64,000 nt of DNA from Paraconiothyrium sp. Pb-2020 (taxonomy: Eukaryota > Ascomycota > Dothideomycetes > Pleosporales > Didymosphaeriaceae), in NCBI GenBank assembly GCA_022419385.1, contig JAJUBI010000003.1:682001-746000 (forward strand). The letters run 5' to 3'. A model generated the notes under the pieces. That model was not told the DNA's origin, ran no database searches, and saw nothing but the letters and a program-made list of their open reading frames with translations. Position numbers and translations under genes: made by a program. Shown here piece after piece: positions 10,206-22,782 of this stretch. The stretch's first letter is position 1. Each line of letters starts with the position of its first letter.

Positions 10206-12642
10206 TCGTTTCAAAGTAGGGCATTGAGTCTAGAGAAAGAAGCCCCGAGGCTTTCGATTTTAGTCACTCCCATCGTAACGGTCGAGTATCAGTAGGGACG
10301 GACCCGTTGATGCGTGAACATGTTTATTACCGAAATTGAAGTTTTCCGACAACTGTGAAGTAAAGAAGGATTTTACCCCACTTTCTATTCGCGGTGTTTT
10401 GAGTCCAGTGTGCCCGGACGGGGTAGTGGCCTAGATTTAAATGTACTTGGAAGATCTTGAAGATAGTAGATCGAAGACAGCCAACGTCTTGCTCATTGTC
10501 AAGATGTACTAGCTTCGCTCCATACGCCAACTTTCCCACGATGTCGAACGCAGAAGCATTCGTCCAGTCTGCCTACCCAGCTTCTCGAACGTAGCAAGTG
10601 TCGGCGCCTAGCTCCAGATTCCTACAGTTGGTGCTTTTTAAAGGCATTGTCGTGACAATGAAAGACCATGACCTTCCACGGATCGACATATTCGACCCCT
10701 TTTTTTATGTTACGACATCTCTTGCTGAAGGACAGAATTGTCTCGACATCACAGTGAGGACGATGCTTTGGAACTCGCTCCGATCAATCTGGTCTCAACT
10801 CAAGACAGAGGGTAAAGGTCCGTAATTTCCAATTGAAGCATGATTGGCGAGTCCAGGGACGGCATTCTTGGGTCCACAGAACTCTGGGCTCGCTGGGTGA
10901 TACAGATCTGTTCCTTAACAGAGTGCAACTTTAATTGGATATCTTCTTACCGCAGTGCAACGGAACATTTTCAGATTCTCCAGTTAAAAATGCTGCTGCT
11001 TCATAGGGAGCGCAAACGTCTCGATCCTCAGTTCTTTCCATCATTGCGATTATAAGGGAAAGTCTTGCGAGCTGTCTATCACATTACCTCCGTGAGATCA
11101 TGCCCGGCCAAGCCGGGGAAGACTGACCCGGCCCTGGGCTTCTGCTAAATGGTAGTACCGAAGTATTGCCATGTCTGGTCGTAGAAGGGTCGACCTTGTA
11201 GAAGTGAACCATGACTCTTGGACAGTAGAGTCGCTCCGGATTGCGGTTGCAGGCTGCCGAAAACCATGAAGCAGGGATTGGGCGGGATCGATAATCGATT
11301 TGCACAAGGGTGAGACCGGGGGCTGCGATAACCAAGATCGCAAGATCTCTTTACGGGCGCATAAGCAGCCGGAGCTGGCGTAGTTTATACTTTTCCATGA
11401 CAGAATGCTCGCACTTTATCAGTGAACAGGCATCAATTAGTCCACTCTCGAGAAAAGCATAGCCTCTTGTGGCGTTGCCGTAGCAAATGCGAGGATGGAA
11501 TTGGTGGTACTAGGATTGATAACGAAGCCATATCTCAGTCCGCGGCATTTCGTATAGCCGCTGGGTGTGTTGTGATGAGGAGAGGTCTAGTACGCGCCAG
11601 CTGCTCGGTCTGGCGCTGCGATTCTGTCTGTGGGATGAACGTACTATCGCATTGAAGCAGGCTGAGGCTAATCAAAGCCCCGTAAAGGGCACCGAGAAGG
11701 AGAAATAGCGTGGTGGAGTATATGAAGATCAATTAAGGCGAAGAAGACCCGGATCACGTACCACAGATAGTCACCATATCGTTTATAGGAGGAACGCGCG
11801 GCTAACCTCCAAATCGCTCTGCGTGCGGCCCCGTCCAACCGCTGCATATGTTAGGTACGTCCACAAGAGAAATTAGAAATCGAGGACATCTCTCTGTGGG
11901 GTATGACTATGCGTTCTGTGAGCAGGTTAGGTCTATCGACATGTGTGCGTATGGGGGAGCGCTTACTGGAGCGCGCAATGCTGACTCAGACTGTAGCACT
12001 AGCATTGTCCTTCCTGCCTCGTGCAGAGCCTAGACCAGCACACCATGGGGTTCAATAGAGGCAACTACCTTGGTAAGAGTCATGTCAAATCCGGAGTGCC
12101 CACTTAGAAGTAATATCGTCGACAACACCATTTACGGCCTGCTTCCGACATTTGACGAGCTTTCCATGTCCTACCCCTGTCGGCGTCCGGAAGCTCTGAA
12201 CCCGTTTCAGTTTGTTCTGGAATCGGTCGCGGCGATTGACTTTAGCGCGTTCGCTTAAGCCACAAGGTGAAGTAAGGGTCCGGGATGCAAGGCTCCGTGG
12301 GAATGACGGCGCCTTCGGCACTTGTTGATTTGTCCAGTAGCTCCAGTGGCCCGCAGATTGACATCAAGCCATCGAACTTTAAATTCCGAAGCGCATCGAG
12401 ATTTTCTCGCTTGTGGGTGATCTCCTGTAGACCACAGACTAAATACTTAGTAAGGAGACCAGATTATCGTCTTGAAACTTAATGGAAAATGAATCGTCGG
12501 CGTCATAATGAAAGGGTCTTTTTTAAGTGTGTCCCGTCGCTTCGCATCAGCTGTAGATGCGACGAGAAGCGGTTTCCTGCGCTGCCTGCCTGGTGCTCCC
12601 AAAAGCCAACCTTTGGTCCATCGGAAGCCGTCCATTTGAAAC
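10206..12642. other. 2.4-kb region without a recognisable gene
   Basis: Only short unmatched frames are present. A hydrophobic stretch (LLLGALYGALISLSLL) on the minus strand near 11650-11730 might be a gene remnant, but no family is visible. Confidence 0.4.
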
Positions 12643-13923
12643 ATGGCACAAGATGATCGCTCCAGAGAGTTTACTGGTGTTTTGGGGTTCTTCATCGCCG
12701 TTTGTACACTTCTAGTGCTACTTCGTTGCTATTGCAAGATTGTCCTTGTCAAGAACTTCGCGGTCGATGATTACCTTTCTGTGCTTGCTCTGGTATGCTC
12801 ACCCTTCTCCTCGTAGGCCGTCTCGAAACATGCTAATATTCCTCGATAGGTCTCTTTCCTTGTCTATTCTACCCTGGCCCTGCTAGGTATCCAGAATGGC
12901 ACTGGAAAAAGGAGACACCTGATTCCGGACGAGAAGTACCCGAACGGCATGAAGGTGAGTTGGCCCATGTCCGTACAGAGTTCCATCGCGCTGATACCAG
13001 AGATCTAGTGGTGGTGGTCCTGCGAACCTACTTATGTCTTCATGAACATTGCTCTCAAATTGAGCATCGGCATCTTCCTGCTTAGAATTGCTGTTGAGCG
13101 CACACACCGCATCGTTCTCTGGGTCTCTCTCATCGCCATCGAAGTCTATAGCTTGTACTTCCTACTACTTTTCACCTTCCAATGCTGGCCAGTATCGTTC
13201 TTCTGGGAGCAGTTCAGAGGCGGCAAAGGAACGTGCATGAGGTTGGACATCATCGTGGGCTCATTTTACGGTTACTCAGCGTTGAGTTGCGCCTCCGATT
13301 GGATCTTCAGCATTGTTCCAATCTTCATCGTTCAAGGATTGCAGATGGACCGAAGGAAGAAGATCTCCGTCGCCATCATTCTCGCATTTTGTGCCCTGTA
13401 AGCTGCCCCACATTCCAGCCTTTGGGCCCCTTGCTAAATGTATAAAAGCGGCTCCACTGCCACGATAATTCGTATCCCATATATTAAGGGCCTCAAAGAC
13501 ACCAGCGATTTCCTCTACTCCACTACCGACGTCGCTATCTGGTCGACATGCGAAACTGGCATCGGCTTAGCCGCATCTGCAGCCGCCACTCTGAGGCCTC
13601 TTCTCCGGAAGGTCTTCGGCGACCTTTCGATTATCGATACTTCGGGCCGGAAACAATCTCGAAACTGGAATGGAAGATACCCTTCCCGATCTGGCTACCT
13701 CACCCAACCCAGTCAGAGTGATGCAAGGGACATTGCACTCGAGGATCGCGATGGTGGTTTTACTAGGATCCATATTGGCGGCGGCGGCGACTTGAGTCCA
13801 TCGAACAGCACGGCTGGATTGACGGACTGGGAGCGCGAGAAGGATTCATCGGAGAAGAACGTCACTGAGTTGCTTCCCGCTAATGGAGGCATCATGAAGA
13901 CTGTGAAGATTACGCAGTCGTAA
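12643..13923 (+). CDS. 7-TM rhodopsin/PTH11-like integral membrane protein
   Basis: 372 residues in four exons: 12643-12792, 12850-12954, 13009-13397 and 13449-13923. The protein has an extracellular N-terminus, then LGFFIAVCTLLVLLRCY, the family hallmark VDDYLSVLALV after TM1, KWWWSCEPTYVFMNIALKLSIGIFLLRI, a long fourth/fifth TM block with the conserved Trp-Pro of TFQCWPVSFFWEQF, and ALSCASDWIFSIVPIF. The last TM contains DVAIWSTCETGIGLAASAAATLRPL, another hallmark. The tail is hydrophilic and Ser/Gly-rich. Members of this fungus-specific family include PTH11-type receptors implicated in host-surface sensing, but ligands are unknown for nearly all. It is one of three such genes in the window and stands alone here. 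Confidence 0.85.
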
Positions 13924-14410
13924 TGAAACTCTCGCGTCCGGGTTTGCGCGCATGTCCCATTATGAGGACTGGGTGACGATCCATGGGCTTTGCGATTCTT
14001 CTTACTCCAGGACGTGTCAACGAACATTGAGGCTTCGACCATTGAACTTAATATCAGCTAATTGTTGCTATGAATTTCAATGTGCATCCGTGAGGTGAGA
14101 TCACTCCATTTTGTACATCTTGATCGAGTAGGTAGCACCATGTTTCACACCGTGCGTGCGGATTGTCCATGCCACTGGCTAAAATGTATGCTTTTGTGTC
14201 GCAAAAAGGTCCAGATCATGTCGTAACGACAGATAGAAGATCAACGCCATCGTAATGATGATGTATAGACATCGATTGAAGAAGGATGGACGGTGAATGC
14301 AGGGTGGCAAGGTGGCAGGTTTATCGGCCGTGGTGCAGCACTGGTAGTCCCAACCGCTCATCTCCGTCCTTCCCCGCCGCACGACTTAGAAGTTGCAACT
14401 CGCGTCTCTG
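13924..14410. other. intergenic
   Basis: Spacer of about 0.5 kb between the 7-TM gene and the truncated Zn2Cys6 gene. No feature seen. Confidence 0.4.
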
Positions 14411-14995
14411 ATGGATGCCGGAACGACCATACGCCGACGACAGCCTGCGTCTGACCGGCTAACGCGCCGCAAACGCATCATAATCGCTTGCCAATTCTGT
14501 CGTCTACGAAAGACGCGATGCGATGGCGTCAAACCCGTGTGCGGCTTTTGCCAGCGACACGAAGCGCGCTGCATCTGGGGCAACACAGCCGAAGACAGCA
14601 ATGGTGTCGATAGCACGCCTGCGGAACGCGAGATTCTCAGCAGGCTGGAGGAGATCAAGACGCTGCTGAATGCGAGTGCGAGTGCACCCGTCGAACAAAC
14701 GTTAGCTTCTCAGCCACCACCGAGCCCAATGAGTGCATCTTCCGGGGCGCAGCAGTGCGATCTGCCAACCACGTCGCCAATCCCGCCTTCGTACCCGGCC
14801 GTAAGGTGTGAAAGTATCCTGCGACGAGTCCGAAGGCGAAACCGATGTACGTCAAGCTATTCAACAGCGACAGATAGGAGCCGGGTAGGGACCAGCTACA
14901 ATTGGTCAGTAAATGTTCAGGCTGTTGGTCATATTCAGTTGTTCTTTGGACTTACATATGCGTCTTCGGATTTTGCACACCACCAAACTTCTTGA
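14411..14995 (+). CDS. truncated Zn2Cys6 transcription factor
   Basis: From the ATG at 14411 the frame encodes a basic lead and a perfect binuclear cluster CQFCRLRKTRC...VCGFCQRHEARC. A linker follows (REILSRLEEIKTLL, then Ser/Pro-rich) up to YPAVRCESIL at about 14820. In relatives this motif introduces the large fungal-specific regulatory domain. Here the rest of the frame is merely the antisense of an MFS transporter fragment (RRVRRRNR is opposite GFAFGLVAG) and ends after 194 residues. The gene has thus lost its regulatory domain at a rearrangement junction. If expressed it would be a bare DNA-binding domain, otherwise a pseudogene. Confidence 0.65.
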   Translation: MDAGTTIRRRQPASDRLTRRKRIIIACQFCRLRKTRCDGVKPVCGFCQRHEARCIWGNTAEDSNGVDSTPAEREILSRLEEIKTLLNASASAPVEQTLASQPPPSPMSASSGAQQCDLPTTSPIPPSYPAVRCESILRRVRRRNRCTSSYSTATDRSRVGTSYNWSVNVQAVGHIQLFFGLTYASSDFAHHQTS

Positions 14996-15150
14996 TGAAT
15001 GAGTCCAAAGCGTTCATGTTACTGAAGACGCCCTGGTCTAGGCCGAAATTGATTTGCGATATAGCAATGATGGCGCAGCTGTACGCAAGACGAAAGTTGA
15101 AACATTGCGCGAGTCTTCAAACACCGATTTTCTCGGTTGATGTTGGACGG
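14822..15150 (-). pseudogene. MFS sugar transporter N-terminal fragment
   Basis: On the minus strand, TM1 of a sugar-porter MFS protein is readable: CAIIAISQINFGLDQGVFSN, then MNALDSFIKKFGGVQNPKTHM. An intron (GTAAGT...TTGTAG) at about 14894-14949 leads into WSLPGSYLSLLNSLTYIGFAFGLVAG (TM2), where homology stops at about 14822. None of the remaining ten helices is present. A clear first exon upstream of 15150 was not found. The fragment ends tail-to-tail against the truncated Zn2Cys6 gene. Confidence 0.65.
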
Positions 15151-15646
15151 ACCATATTGGCACTGTGAAGAAAGACGGAACGTTTGATGAGGAATCTGAA
15201 TAACGCTTGTCCTGCTCTTCGACTTGCTAAAGTTCTATCAACTTTATATGCACCCAGGGGGACGGTAATGGAAGCATAACACATTAGCCGAGCACGCTCA
15301 CTTACCCCAGAATCACGTATACCACTAAACACATGGCTAAGTGGACCTGGGGAAAGAGCGGAGGTCGTTTACAGGATGCAAACCGGGACTGGTGGCGCTG
15401 GTTCAGTTTGAGTGGAGGGGCAGGACGGAGATACGCTAGGATTGTCGCTACAGTGGGGCAGCATCGACGGGGAAGAGCGGAGTAAGCGGTAAGACATACG
15501 ATGCTGAAATCATCCCTCCCTCTATTACCGAGGACAGTCACTCATTTACTCTGCATGCATCTGCTTTGTTTGATCCAATATTTAGCGACTGTTCTTAGCA
15601 CGTACAATCACCAGAGCGTTGCTACAATTACTGAAGAACGTGTACC
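15151..15646. other. intergenic
   Basis: About 0.5 kb between the MFS fragment and the sulfatase. It may contain the eroded first exon of the transporter on the minus strand; nothing firm. Confidence 0.35.
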
Positions 15647-17545
15647 ATGGGTTCCGTTCCAGAGCAAAAGCGCCCCAACTTTCTCGTCATTGTAGCAGAC
15701 GACTTAGGCTACAGCGACATTGGCTGTTTTGGCGGCGAGATATCTACACCCAATCTCGATGAACTATCCAAGACCGGTGTGCGCCTCAGCAACTTCCACA
15801 CAGCATCAGCATGCTTACCGACACGATCGATGCTCATGTCTGGCACAGACAACCACATTGCTGGCCTAGGAGAAATGGTCGAGCACATGGCTAGAAGTGT
15901 CGACTATGCCAGCCAACCGGGGTACGAGGGCTATTTAAACTTTCGAGTCGCTGCGCTGAGTGAGATACTGCAGGATGCAGGGTATAAGACTATCATGTCG
16001 GGAAATGGTGAGGTCACTGTGGTCTTTATTGAAGAACCGCGCGAAATTGCTAATGTGAACCGGATAGGCATCTCGGACTCACGCAAGATACATCACCGCA
16101 TGCCCGCGGCTTTGATGACTCCTTCGTCTTCCTCTCCGGCTGCGGGAACCACTTCAACTACGAGCCACAACTCGACGATCCGTCACATGCTCTGTTCACG
16201 CCTATGAACGCGGGCAAGTTCTGGATGCGAGACAACGTTTTTCTCGATCGGACGAACCCTGAAGAAGTGTCGGAGGATTTCTATTCAACAAATTCCTTCA
16301 CCGACGAGTTGATTAGCTACCTCAATGAACGAAAAGACACCGAGCAGCCATTATTCGCTTATTTGCCGTTGACGGCGCCACATTGGCCACTTCAAGCACC
16401 ACAGAACCTAATCAAGAAGTACAAAGGCATGTACGATGAGGGACCTTACAAGCTGCGAGAAGAGCGACTAGAGAGGCTGATCAAGATGGGTTTCATCAAA
16501 CCCGACGTCGAGCCTGCGCCCATGGAAACGACCTACTGGCAAAACATGAATACCCCCGAGCGCGCAGAGTCAGCGCGCAAGATGGAAGTCTTCGCCGCGA
16601 TGGTGGACTCCATAGACGAGAATATCGGCCGCGTGATACAGTACCTAGAAGACAAGAATGAGCTGGACAATACGTTCATCCTCTTCATGTCAGACAACGG
16701 CGCCGAGGGCGCTATGCTAGAGGCCCTACCTATAATGGGCGACGTGGGCAGCGTCACCCGCATCATTGATAAGTACTACGACAACAGCCTAGAAAACATG
16801 GGCATGCGCGATTCATACATATGGTACGGGACCGAGTGGGCGCACGCCTCGAGCGCACCGTCAAGAGGGTTCAAGACGTGGATTACAGAAGGTGGAATCA
16901 GGTGTCCGTGTTTAATTTGGTATCCGCCGCTTCACCAGGCGAATGCGGAGCTAGTGGGTGGTAGTATCACGAAGAGCTTCGCGACGGTCATGGATATTCT
17001 CCCTACGATTCTGGAATTAGCAGGTGTCGCACACCCAGGTACTTCTTTCCGGGGCCGCGAAGTCGTCAAGCCGCGTGGGAGTAGCTGGGTGAAGCACTTA
17101 AGTGGTGCCCAGAAGAGCTTCCATGACGATGAGAAGGAAATCACGGGATGGGGCTTGTTTGGAGAAAGGGCGATTCGGCAGGGGAGGTGGAAAGCACTGT
17201 ATATGGCGAAGCCGAGAGGAAAGGATGCGTGGGAGTTGTATGACTTGGAGAAGGATCCGGGAGAGATATATGACCTGAGTGAGAAAGAGCCGGAGAGGTT
17301 AAAGGAGTTGGTGGCGCATTGGGAAACATATTATGCGGAGACAGGCATGTTTAATCCGGGGCAGGATTTTAGGTATACGACGTTGATGGGGGGAATTGGA
17401 TATTTAGTGGGATTAGTCAGAGAACATGGTAAGCACCCTCTGAGCCTGTAGATTATGTATCATGTCGCTCCACATAAGTCAGCTAATACATGCTCTAGGT
17501 CTCGTACGACTTCACCGCATCATGTTCCTTCCCGCTCAATACTAG
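15647..17545 (+). CDS. arylsulfatase-like sulfatase, one frameshift
   Basis: Sulfatase of about 590 residues: exons 15647-16007, 16068-17428 and 17499-17545. N-terminal metal residues lie in FLVIVADDLGYSD. The formylglycine motif CLPTRS is at about residues 56-61, so it is a Cys-type sulfatase. SGCGNHFNYEPQ, FILFMSDNGAEG (metal-binding Asp-Asn) and ELYDLEKDPGE follow. No signal peptide is seen, suggesting a cytosolic enzyme releasing sulfate from organic esters. At the exon 1/2 junction the conserved SGKWHLG is readable only if one base missing near 16003-16006 is allowed; as sequenced the spliced frame shifts. The last intron (17429-17498) fits in phase and gives the C-terminus LVRLHRIMFLPAQY. 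It is either a recent pseudogene or a single-base assembly error. Confidence 0.8.
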
Positions 17546-18183
17546 GGACTCCCTGAATTTCATGTAAGACACGCGTTTGGCGAATTGTGATATACATGTA
17601 GGCGCGGCGCTGACTCAGTGTTTCGTGCCTCTGATTGGTCGTCCTTAATGCGAACCCTGTTGGACAGTTCTGTTCCTGGCATACTCGTCTTGGCTTCATC
17701 TATTTACCCCGCAAAAAGGATCCTATTTGTCCATGTCGTTTAAGCAAACAACGCGGCGAATGTACCAAATGCGTGTCGTTTGTTGCCCGTCTGATTGGCA
17801 TCACCCGCACAACGCCGCCTGTCACACCTCGGCCTTGGCTGTACGCCCATGAATTCATGTGAACACCGCTACAACAGGAAGCTGACCGTACGTTGTTTTT
17901 CAGTATGCGAGCCTTATTGGAGGCTTTCTGTCACGTTGCGATGATCCTATGAAGCCTCGCATCGGAGTATACACGTACCTGCTGATGCGACAAGCATCGG
18001 GCCTACTCCAAGTGACGTCCCCTCGCACATGCAAGTGCAGTTGGCTCCTTTTTCAAAGAACTAAATATTCGCATATTCGGTGTACGCAACGTTTTCTGGA
18101 GTTGTCTATTTGCGCTTGGTACGTTGCATCAACCTGCACCTATAACATTCCCGTGACCGTCCTATGGTCACAGAAGACTTGTC
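17546..18183. other. intergenic
   Basis: 0.64 kb between the sulfatase and the flavoprotein gene, both on the plus strand. No gene or repeat seen. Confidence 0.45.
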
Positions 18184-19815
18184 ATGGCTTACCGCTACGT
18201 ATTGGGTCTTCTTACGCTAGCGTGGCCGAGTAACGCTGAGCCCTTCAACACCTTCGATGGGCCCGGCCATCCCGCCTGCAACAATGTCGCCAAGGTTTAC
18301 AATGTGACTTCCGTGGACGAGATGCAAAGCATTGTCCGCGATGCTGCAGAATCCAACACACCTGTAAGGGCGAGTGGGAAAGGCCATATGTGGTACGATA
18401 CCATGTGCAGTGACGATCCAACGACCATCATCGTCCGCACTGAAAATGTCAACAAGATCTCGGACTTCGACCTACCCGAAGGCGCATCCGACGGCTCTGT
18501 CATGATCGAAGCAGGTGTTACCTTCCTCCAGCTTGCCGAATACTTGCATGCAAATGGTGCAAGTGTTGGCTATACGCTCGTCAACTGGAACATCACGCTC
18601 GCGGGCAGTATTGCCATGGGAGCCCATCGTAGCAGTCTCCGAGAAGATAGTATGGTGGCCGCCGGTGCGCTCGAACTCCACATCATCGACGGAACTGGAA
18701 ACATCACTGTAGTGAAGCGCGACAACAATAACGATGATTGGCTTGCAGCGTCTACATCGTTGGGTTTGCTTGGTGTCATTGCACGGATCAAGTTCAAGAT
18801 CTATCCTGACTTCAAAGTCTATGCGCAGCAGAAGATGTAGGACCCCGAGCAGCAGCTATGGGACTAATGCTAACGACTTTCTAGCCTGACAGAGGATGAG
18901 GTTCTCAACGGAGATATCTACGGGCTAATCGCACCTTACGCAACAGCCAATTTTTGGTGGTGGCCTTTCCTGAAGAAGTTCCACCACAGGTACTACGACA
19001 AGGTTGACACCAATAACTCCACTCAGGAAGGTTTTCAATCAACATTCAGTGTCACTAAAGCGGAAGCTGATATTGCCCTTGGCCTACTCAACTCTGGTGG
19101 GTGCCTTCCGCTCGCTTCACTCTACTTCAATTACTGACAGCCCATAGGGAAATATCTCCCGACCTCAAATCAACTCGCTGAGACAACGTTTTTTTCCCTA
19201 TGGTCCGCTCCCAATTTTCATGAGAAGACTACCGATACTGCAATCCTCACTTGGCCCGTGTATGGCTGGAACTACGATGTACTGATCGGTGGTCTCTACC
19301 CCGGGTACGGCACCGAGTGGGACTTTGGGCTTCGTGGCCTGACCCTCGAACTCGCTTTCCCAGTCGTACAAGCCAACGCAGTGCTAAAACGCGTCCGCAA
19401 AGCCTTCGACGATTCTGCCGCAGCAGGAAAGCCGATGACCTCCACGTACAGAAGCGGCATCAACATCAAGTTCGGAAAGGCATATTTTGATCTTCTGGGC
19501 CAGGTTACGACTAACACCTCCGATGGCGCCGATTGGAGCAAGGGTGCGATCATGTTCGATTTCCCGAGCTTCCAGCCTACGGTTGGTGACAAGCTGCGGT
19601 ACAACGAGCCTTTCTACCATGATCTTGCTCAGGCTCTTATCACTGAGTTCCCGTGTCGCCCGCATTGGACGAAGAATACGAGGGATGTGTTCACGCTGGC
19701 GAAGGACAAGATTGATGCGACGCATCTTGCACGGTTCAAATCGGTCAGGGAGAAGTTCGATCCCAATGGGATTTTCAAGAGCATTGTAGGGCAAATATTG
19801 GGCTTGTATGATTGA
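18184..19815 (+). CDS. FAD-binding sugar-lactone oxidase-like protein (VAO family)
   Basis: Intact 510-residue protein in three exons: 18184-18836, 18885-19096 and 19148-19815. An N-terminal signal peptide (MAYRYVLGLLTLAWPSNA) predicts secretion. A PCMH-type FAD-binding domain follows (VYNVTSVDEMQSIV, VRASGKGHMWYD, IIVRTENVNKISDFD, LAGSIAMGAHRSS, LGLLGVIARIKFKI), then an ALO-type C-terminal domain with the HWxK motif (PHWTKN) near residue 450. These are features of the D-arabinono-/L-gulono-1,4-lactone oxidase group, although secretion is atypical for the classical mitochondrial enzyme. Likely reaction: oxidation of a sugar lactone or polyol with O2 to give H2O2. Substrate not determinable. 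The end is convergent with the hydrolase, 83 bp away. Confidence 0.85.
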
Positions 19816-19898
19816 GATGACGTCAACATGGAAGCTATAGTACGTAATTTGTAGTTATCATTGTGTGCGCTCTCACTTCCATTAGCTCTAAAGCGCTA

Positions 19899-21541
19899 CT
19901 AAACCTCTCTATGTAAAATGTCGTTAGCCGCTGTCCCCCATGCGACCATTCCAAGCCCCGTAGCTCTACCCTCCCTCATCAAAAACACCACTCTGTCCAA
20001 CGGTTGACCTGCATACCTCGCCGGATCGCCCCAATTCCAGCTTCCGCACTCCTGCTCCGCAAACCCTCTTTCCGAGCCCTCTTTCTCTCTGTCCAGCATC
20101 ATGTTCCAAGATTCTTTCTCGCTCGTTTTGGAGTCTATATTCGTGGGATACATCCTCGCAAACGCGTTGGACGCACTCAAGCCTTGCATACTTGCCAAAA
20201 TCGGTAAGATGTTTACACCATTCATCACAGCGTTCTTTACCCACAGACCCGGACCATCGTCAACCATCAAAATCATGCGTTTCATTCCATCACTCGAAAC
20301 ATATGTGCCTGCGTAGTTATGGTGCACCTGTGCGCGCACTTCTTCGTCCACATGTGCGATGAGAGGTTTAGCCACCAGAGGTAGCAGGTCCTGTACCGCA
20401 CGAGTGGCATCGTCCCCAGCTGCATGGATCGTCAAAGCGATGTTATACTCTGGGACAAGCACTGCATGACTAGAATATCCAGCCACGCCACCAGCTTTCG
20501 TGTACAGGTCGATCGGACGAGGTACAGCCACTTCTATGTCTGTCGGGCGAAAGATCTCCCATGGTGCACCGACAAGCTGATGAAGAGAGGGCAGCAGTGA
20601 TGACGGTTGAAGCCACTTGCGAGTCTGGGCTGCTGAGAGCAATTTTTGAGATTGGAGCGCCTCGAGGAATAAGAGCATGTCGTTAGGCGTGCTCCATATG
20701 CCACCCGAGGGGTTGAAGTTGCCGAATGGTGCGGCGAACCATCGGTCTCCAGATTCAGGAAGAATGCCATCGGCTTTACTTGGAGTTTCGAAAGAGGAGT
20801 CTTTCATGCCGATAGGGTCGAAGATGAGTTCCTGGATGATCTGCTCGTAGGACTTCGAGTGGACGTGCTCAAGCGCCATGCCGAGCAGGTTGTATGCGAT
20901 GTTCGAGTAGAGGGGCCCAGAGTTCGGTGACGTTGGGTGGTATGCTGGGACGTTGAACATGTCCAGCACTTGAGGTTTGGAACAAACCTCGCCTCCAGGA
21001 TAAATGTCGCAGCCGGGGAGCTTGTGTGTGACGTTTGGTAGGCCAAGTTGTGCAGGGGAGAAGCCTGGGATTAGCGCAAGGTCGCCCACATAGCCCTAGA
21101 TCATAGTCAGTTCCAGTCCGATTGTGAAGATTGAATATTCCATACGAATCTACCTAATCCACTGGTTTGTCCCGCAAGCGCACCAATGTTCACCTCGGCA
21201 TATGGTTCTTCTTCCAACCCCGGCACGAATTTCGTGATCAGATCCTCCCAACCGATTTGCGGCTTTGAAAGCAACACTGCGAGCACAGTGAAAAGCTTTG
21301 TCACGCTCGCTATCCGAATTTTGGTGTCATACATATTTCCAGTCTCTTCCTCACCAGCGCGGTGTGCATATTCGCAGACAGATTTTCCGCCGACCGACGC
21401 TTTGATGGCGATTGTAGTTTTCTTGGACCATGGGTACGAGCGAAGGGTGTGTTCAAAATCAGAAATATGTGGCAAAGGTCGTACATTGGTAGGTGGTGGA
21501 AGCAAGAAGCCGGGCGGAGGACAATATCTTTGATTTTTCAT
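19899..21541 (-). CDS. beta-lactamase-fold serine hydrolase
   Basis: 530 residues in two exons (21541-21146 and 21095-19899; intron GTATGG...TCTAG). The class C/penicillin-binding fold is recognised by the S-x-x-K motif in RIASVTKLFT (Ser about 79, Lys about 82), the Y-S-N motif (YSNIAYNLLGM, about 195-197), GGIWSTPNDMLLFLEAL and KAGGVAGYSSHAVL. A C-terminal lipocalin-like extension begins near YAGTYVSSDG. No signal peptide is evident. Fungal members are not resistance enzymes; known ones are thioesterases or esterases in polyketide pathways or generic hydrolases. The splice joins SGLGRF to GYVGDLALIPGF, the normal sequence for the family. Confidence 0.88.
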
Positions 21542-22782
21542 GGTGAATCTGGCGAATCGCCTGTATCCTGAACGGGTAGTTACGTGAGTGGCGCTAGGGA
21601 TGAAAGTGTGCGCCTGAAGGACACCACTTGTCTTTCGACACCGGGTCGATATTTCTAGTCGTGAGGGACGACCGCAGATCGAGTCCTATCGTTCTGCATG
21701 ATAGGTCCATTGAAATACGGTCGGTGGTAGGTCCGCCGTATCGGTCGGTGGCGAGTCCACTCGCACGGAGTTGTGCGGGGCGCAGCTTGGAGTGGGGGCT
21801 GGGTGCGCTCGCTTATGAGCTCTGCGGCTCCCGCTGATCGACGTTTGAACGGAAGACCACGGGTCGGACTCTTTCAACCAACTAACCGCACAATGCATTC
21901 CTAGAACCAGTATGCATGTCTAACTGACGACTATGGGTCATTGCCATGTCGAATCCAATCACTTTTCCGCGAACAACATGGTAACATCGAATGAATCGCA
22001 GTGATCGCAGTGAACAGCGAGACAGAGTGGCAACGCTCGTCTCCATTTGTTAGGTGTCGTCGGTCCTGTAGAGCCATTGCGAATGGGCTCCGTGAGCCTT
22101 GCGATTCAGAGGCTTCAGACTTGAACGCTCAAACTCGCCAAGTCGGAAGAAGCATACCGCCACTGAAGGATCACGTGCTTTCACCCAACTCATCGCATCA
22201 ATAGCGCCAGCGTTTCAGAAGGCGATCGATTACCCATTGTTACCTATGCAGATATGTCCTGCATCCTCCACCGCGCGTGGACTGACTATTTCGGGGACTT
22301 TGCAAGGAGTCTGACCACAGTGGCGGGCTTACGGCGCCTGCGCCCCACGACTACAAGCCCGAGCCGAGACCGCGACCAGGTCTACCAGCAGCATCGAAAG
22401 ATCTTGATTGGACAAGACATCAATCTCAAGCACTAGATCTCGCACTTCCATGCCGAAAATCTGTTGCCCTTATGTTGCCCCTGCAAGATTGGCAGCGCTA
22501 AGCGTAGGAGGGCGATAGAAACGCTTACTAGGCGTTGAAAGTCCGCTGCAGGACAGAGGCATACTGGACCTGCTAAGGGCAAAACCGCACGCAAGGCCAA
22601 CCCTCGCAGCCTCGTGGCCGCACAGACTCATTCCTCTATCCTCCGTCCCCATCTGGTATTCCCGCAAGTGGCGAGCCCGACTATGAAATACGGAAGCACG
22701 CCGAGCTCTTTCGCATTTGCTCGCATTCTTGCCAGCCTTGCATGTACGTCAAACAATCTCAGGTTCGGTCTAGTGTACGATA
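21542..22782. other. intergenic, 1.2 kb
   Basis: Region upstream of both flanking genes (divergent starts at 21541 and 22783). Only short frames are present; no motif or repeat recognised. Confidence 0.45.

Noticed and set aside
19899..21541. Idea of an antibiotic-resistance beta-lactamase
   Set aside because: The fold is shared, but fungal members are esterases or thioesterases and nothing here points to resistance.
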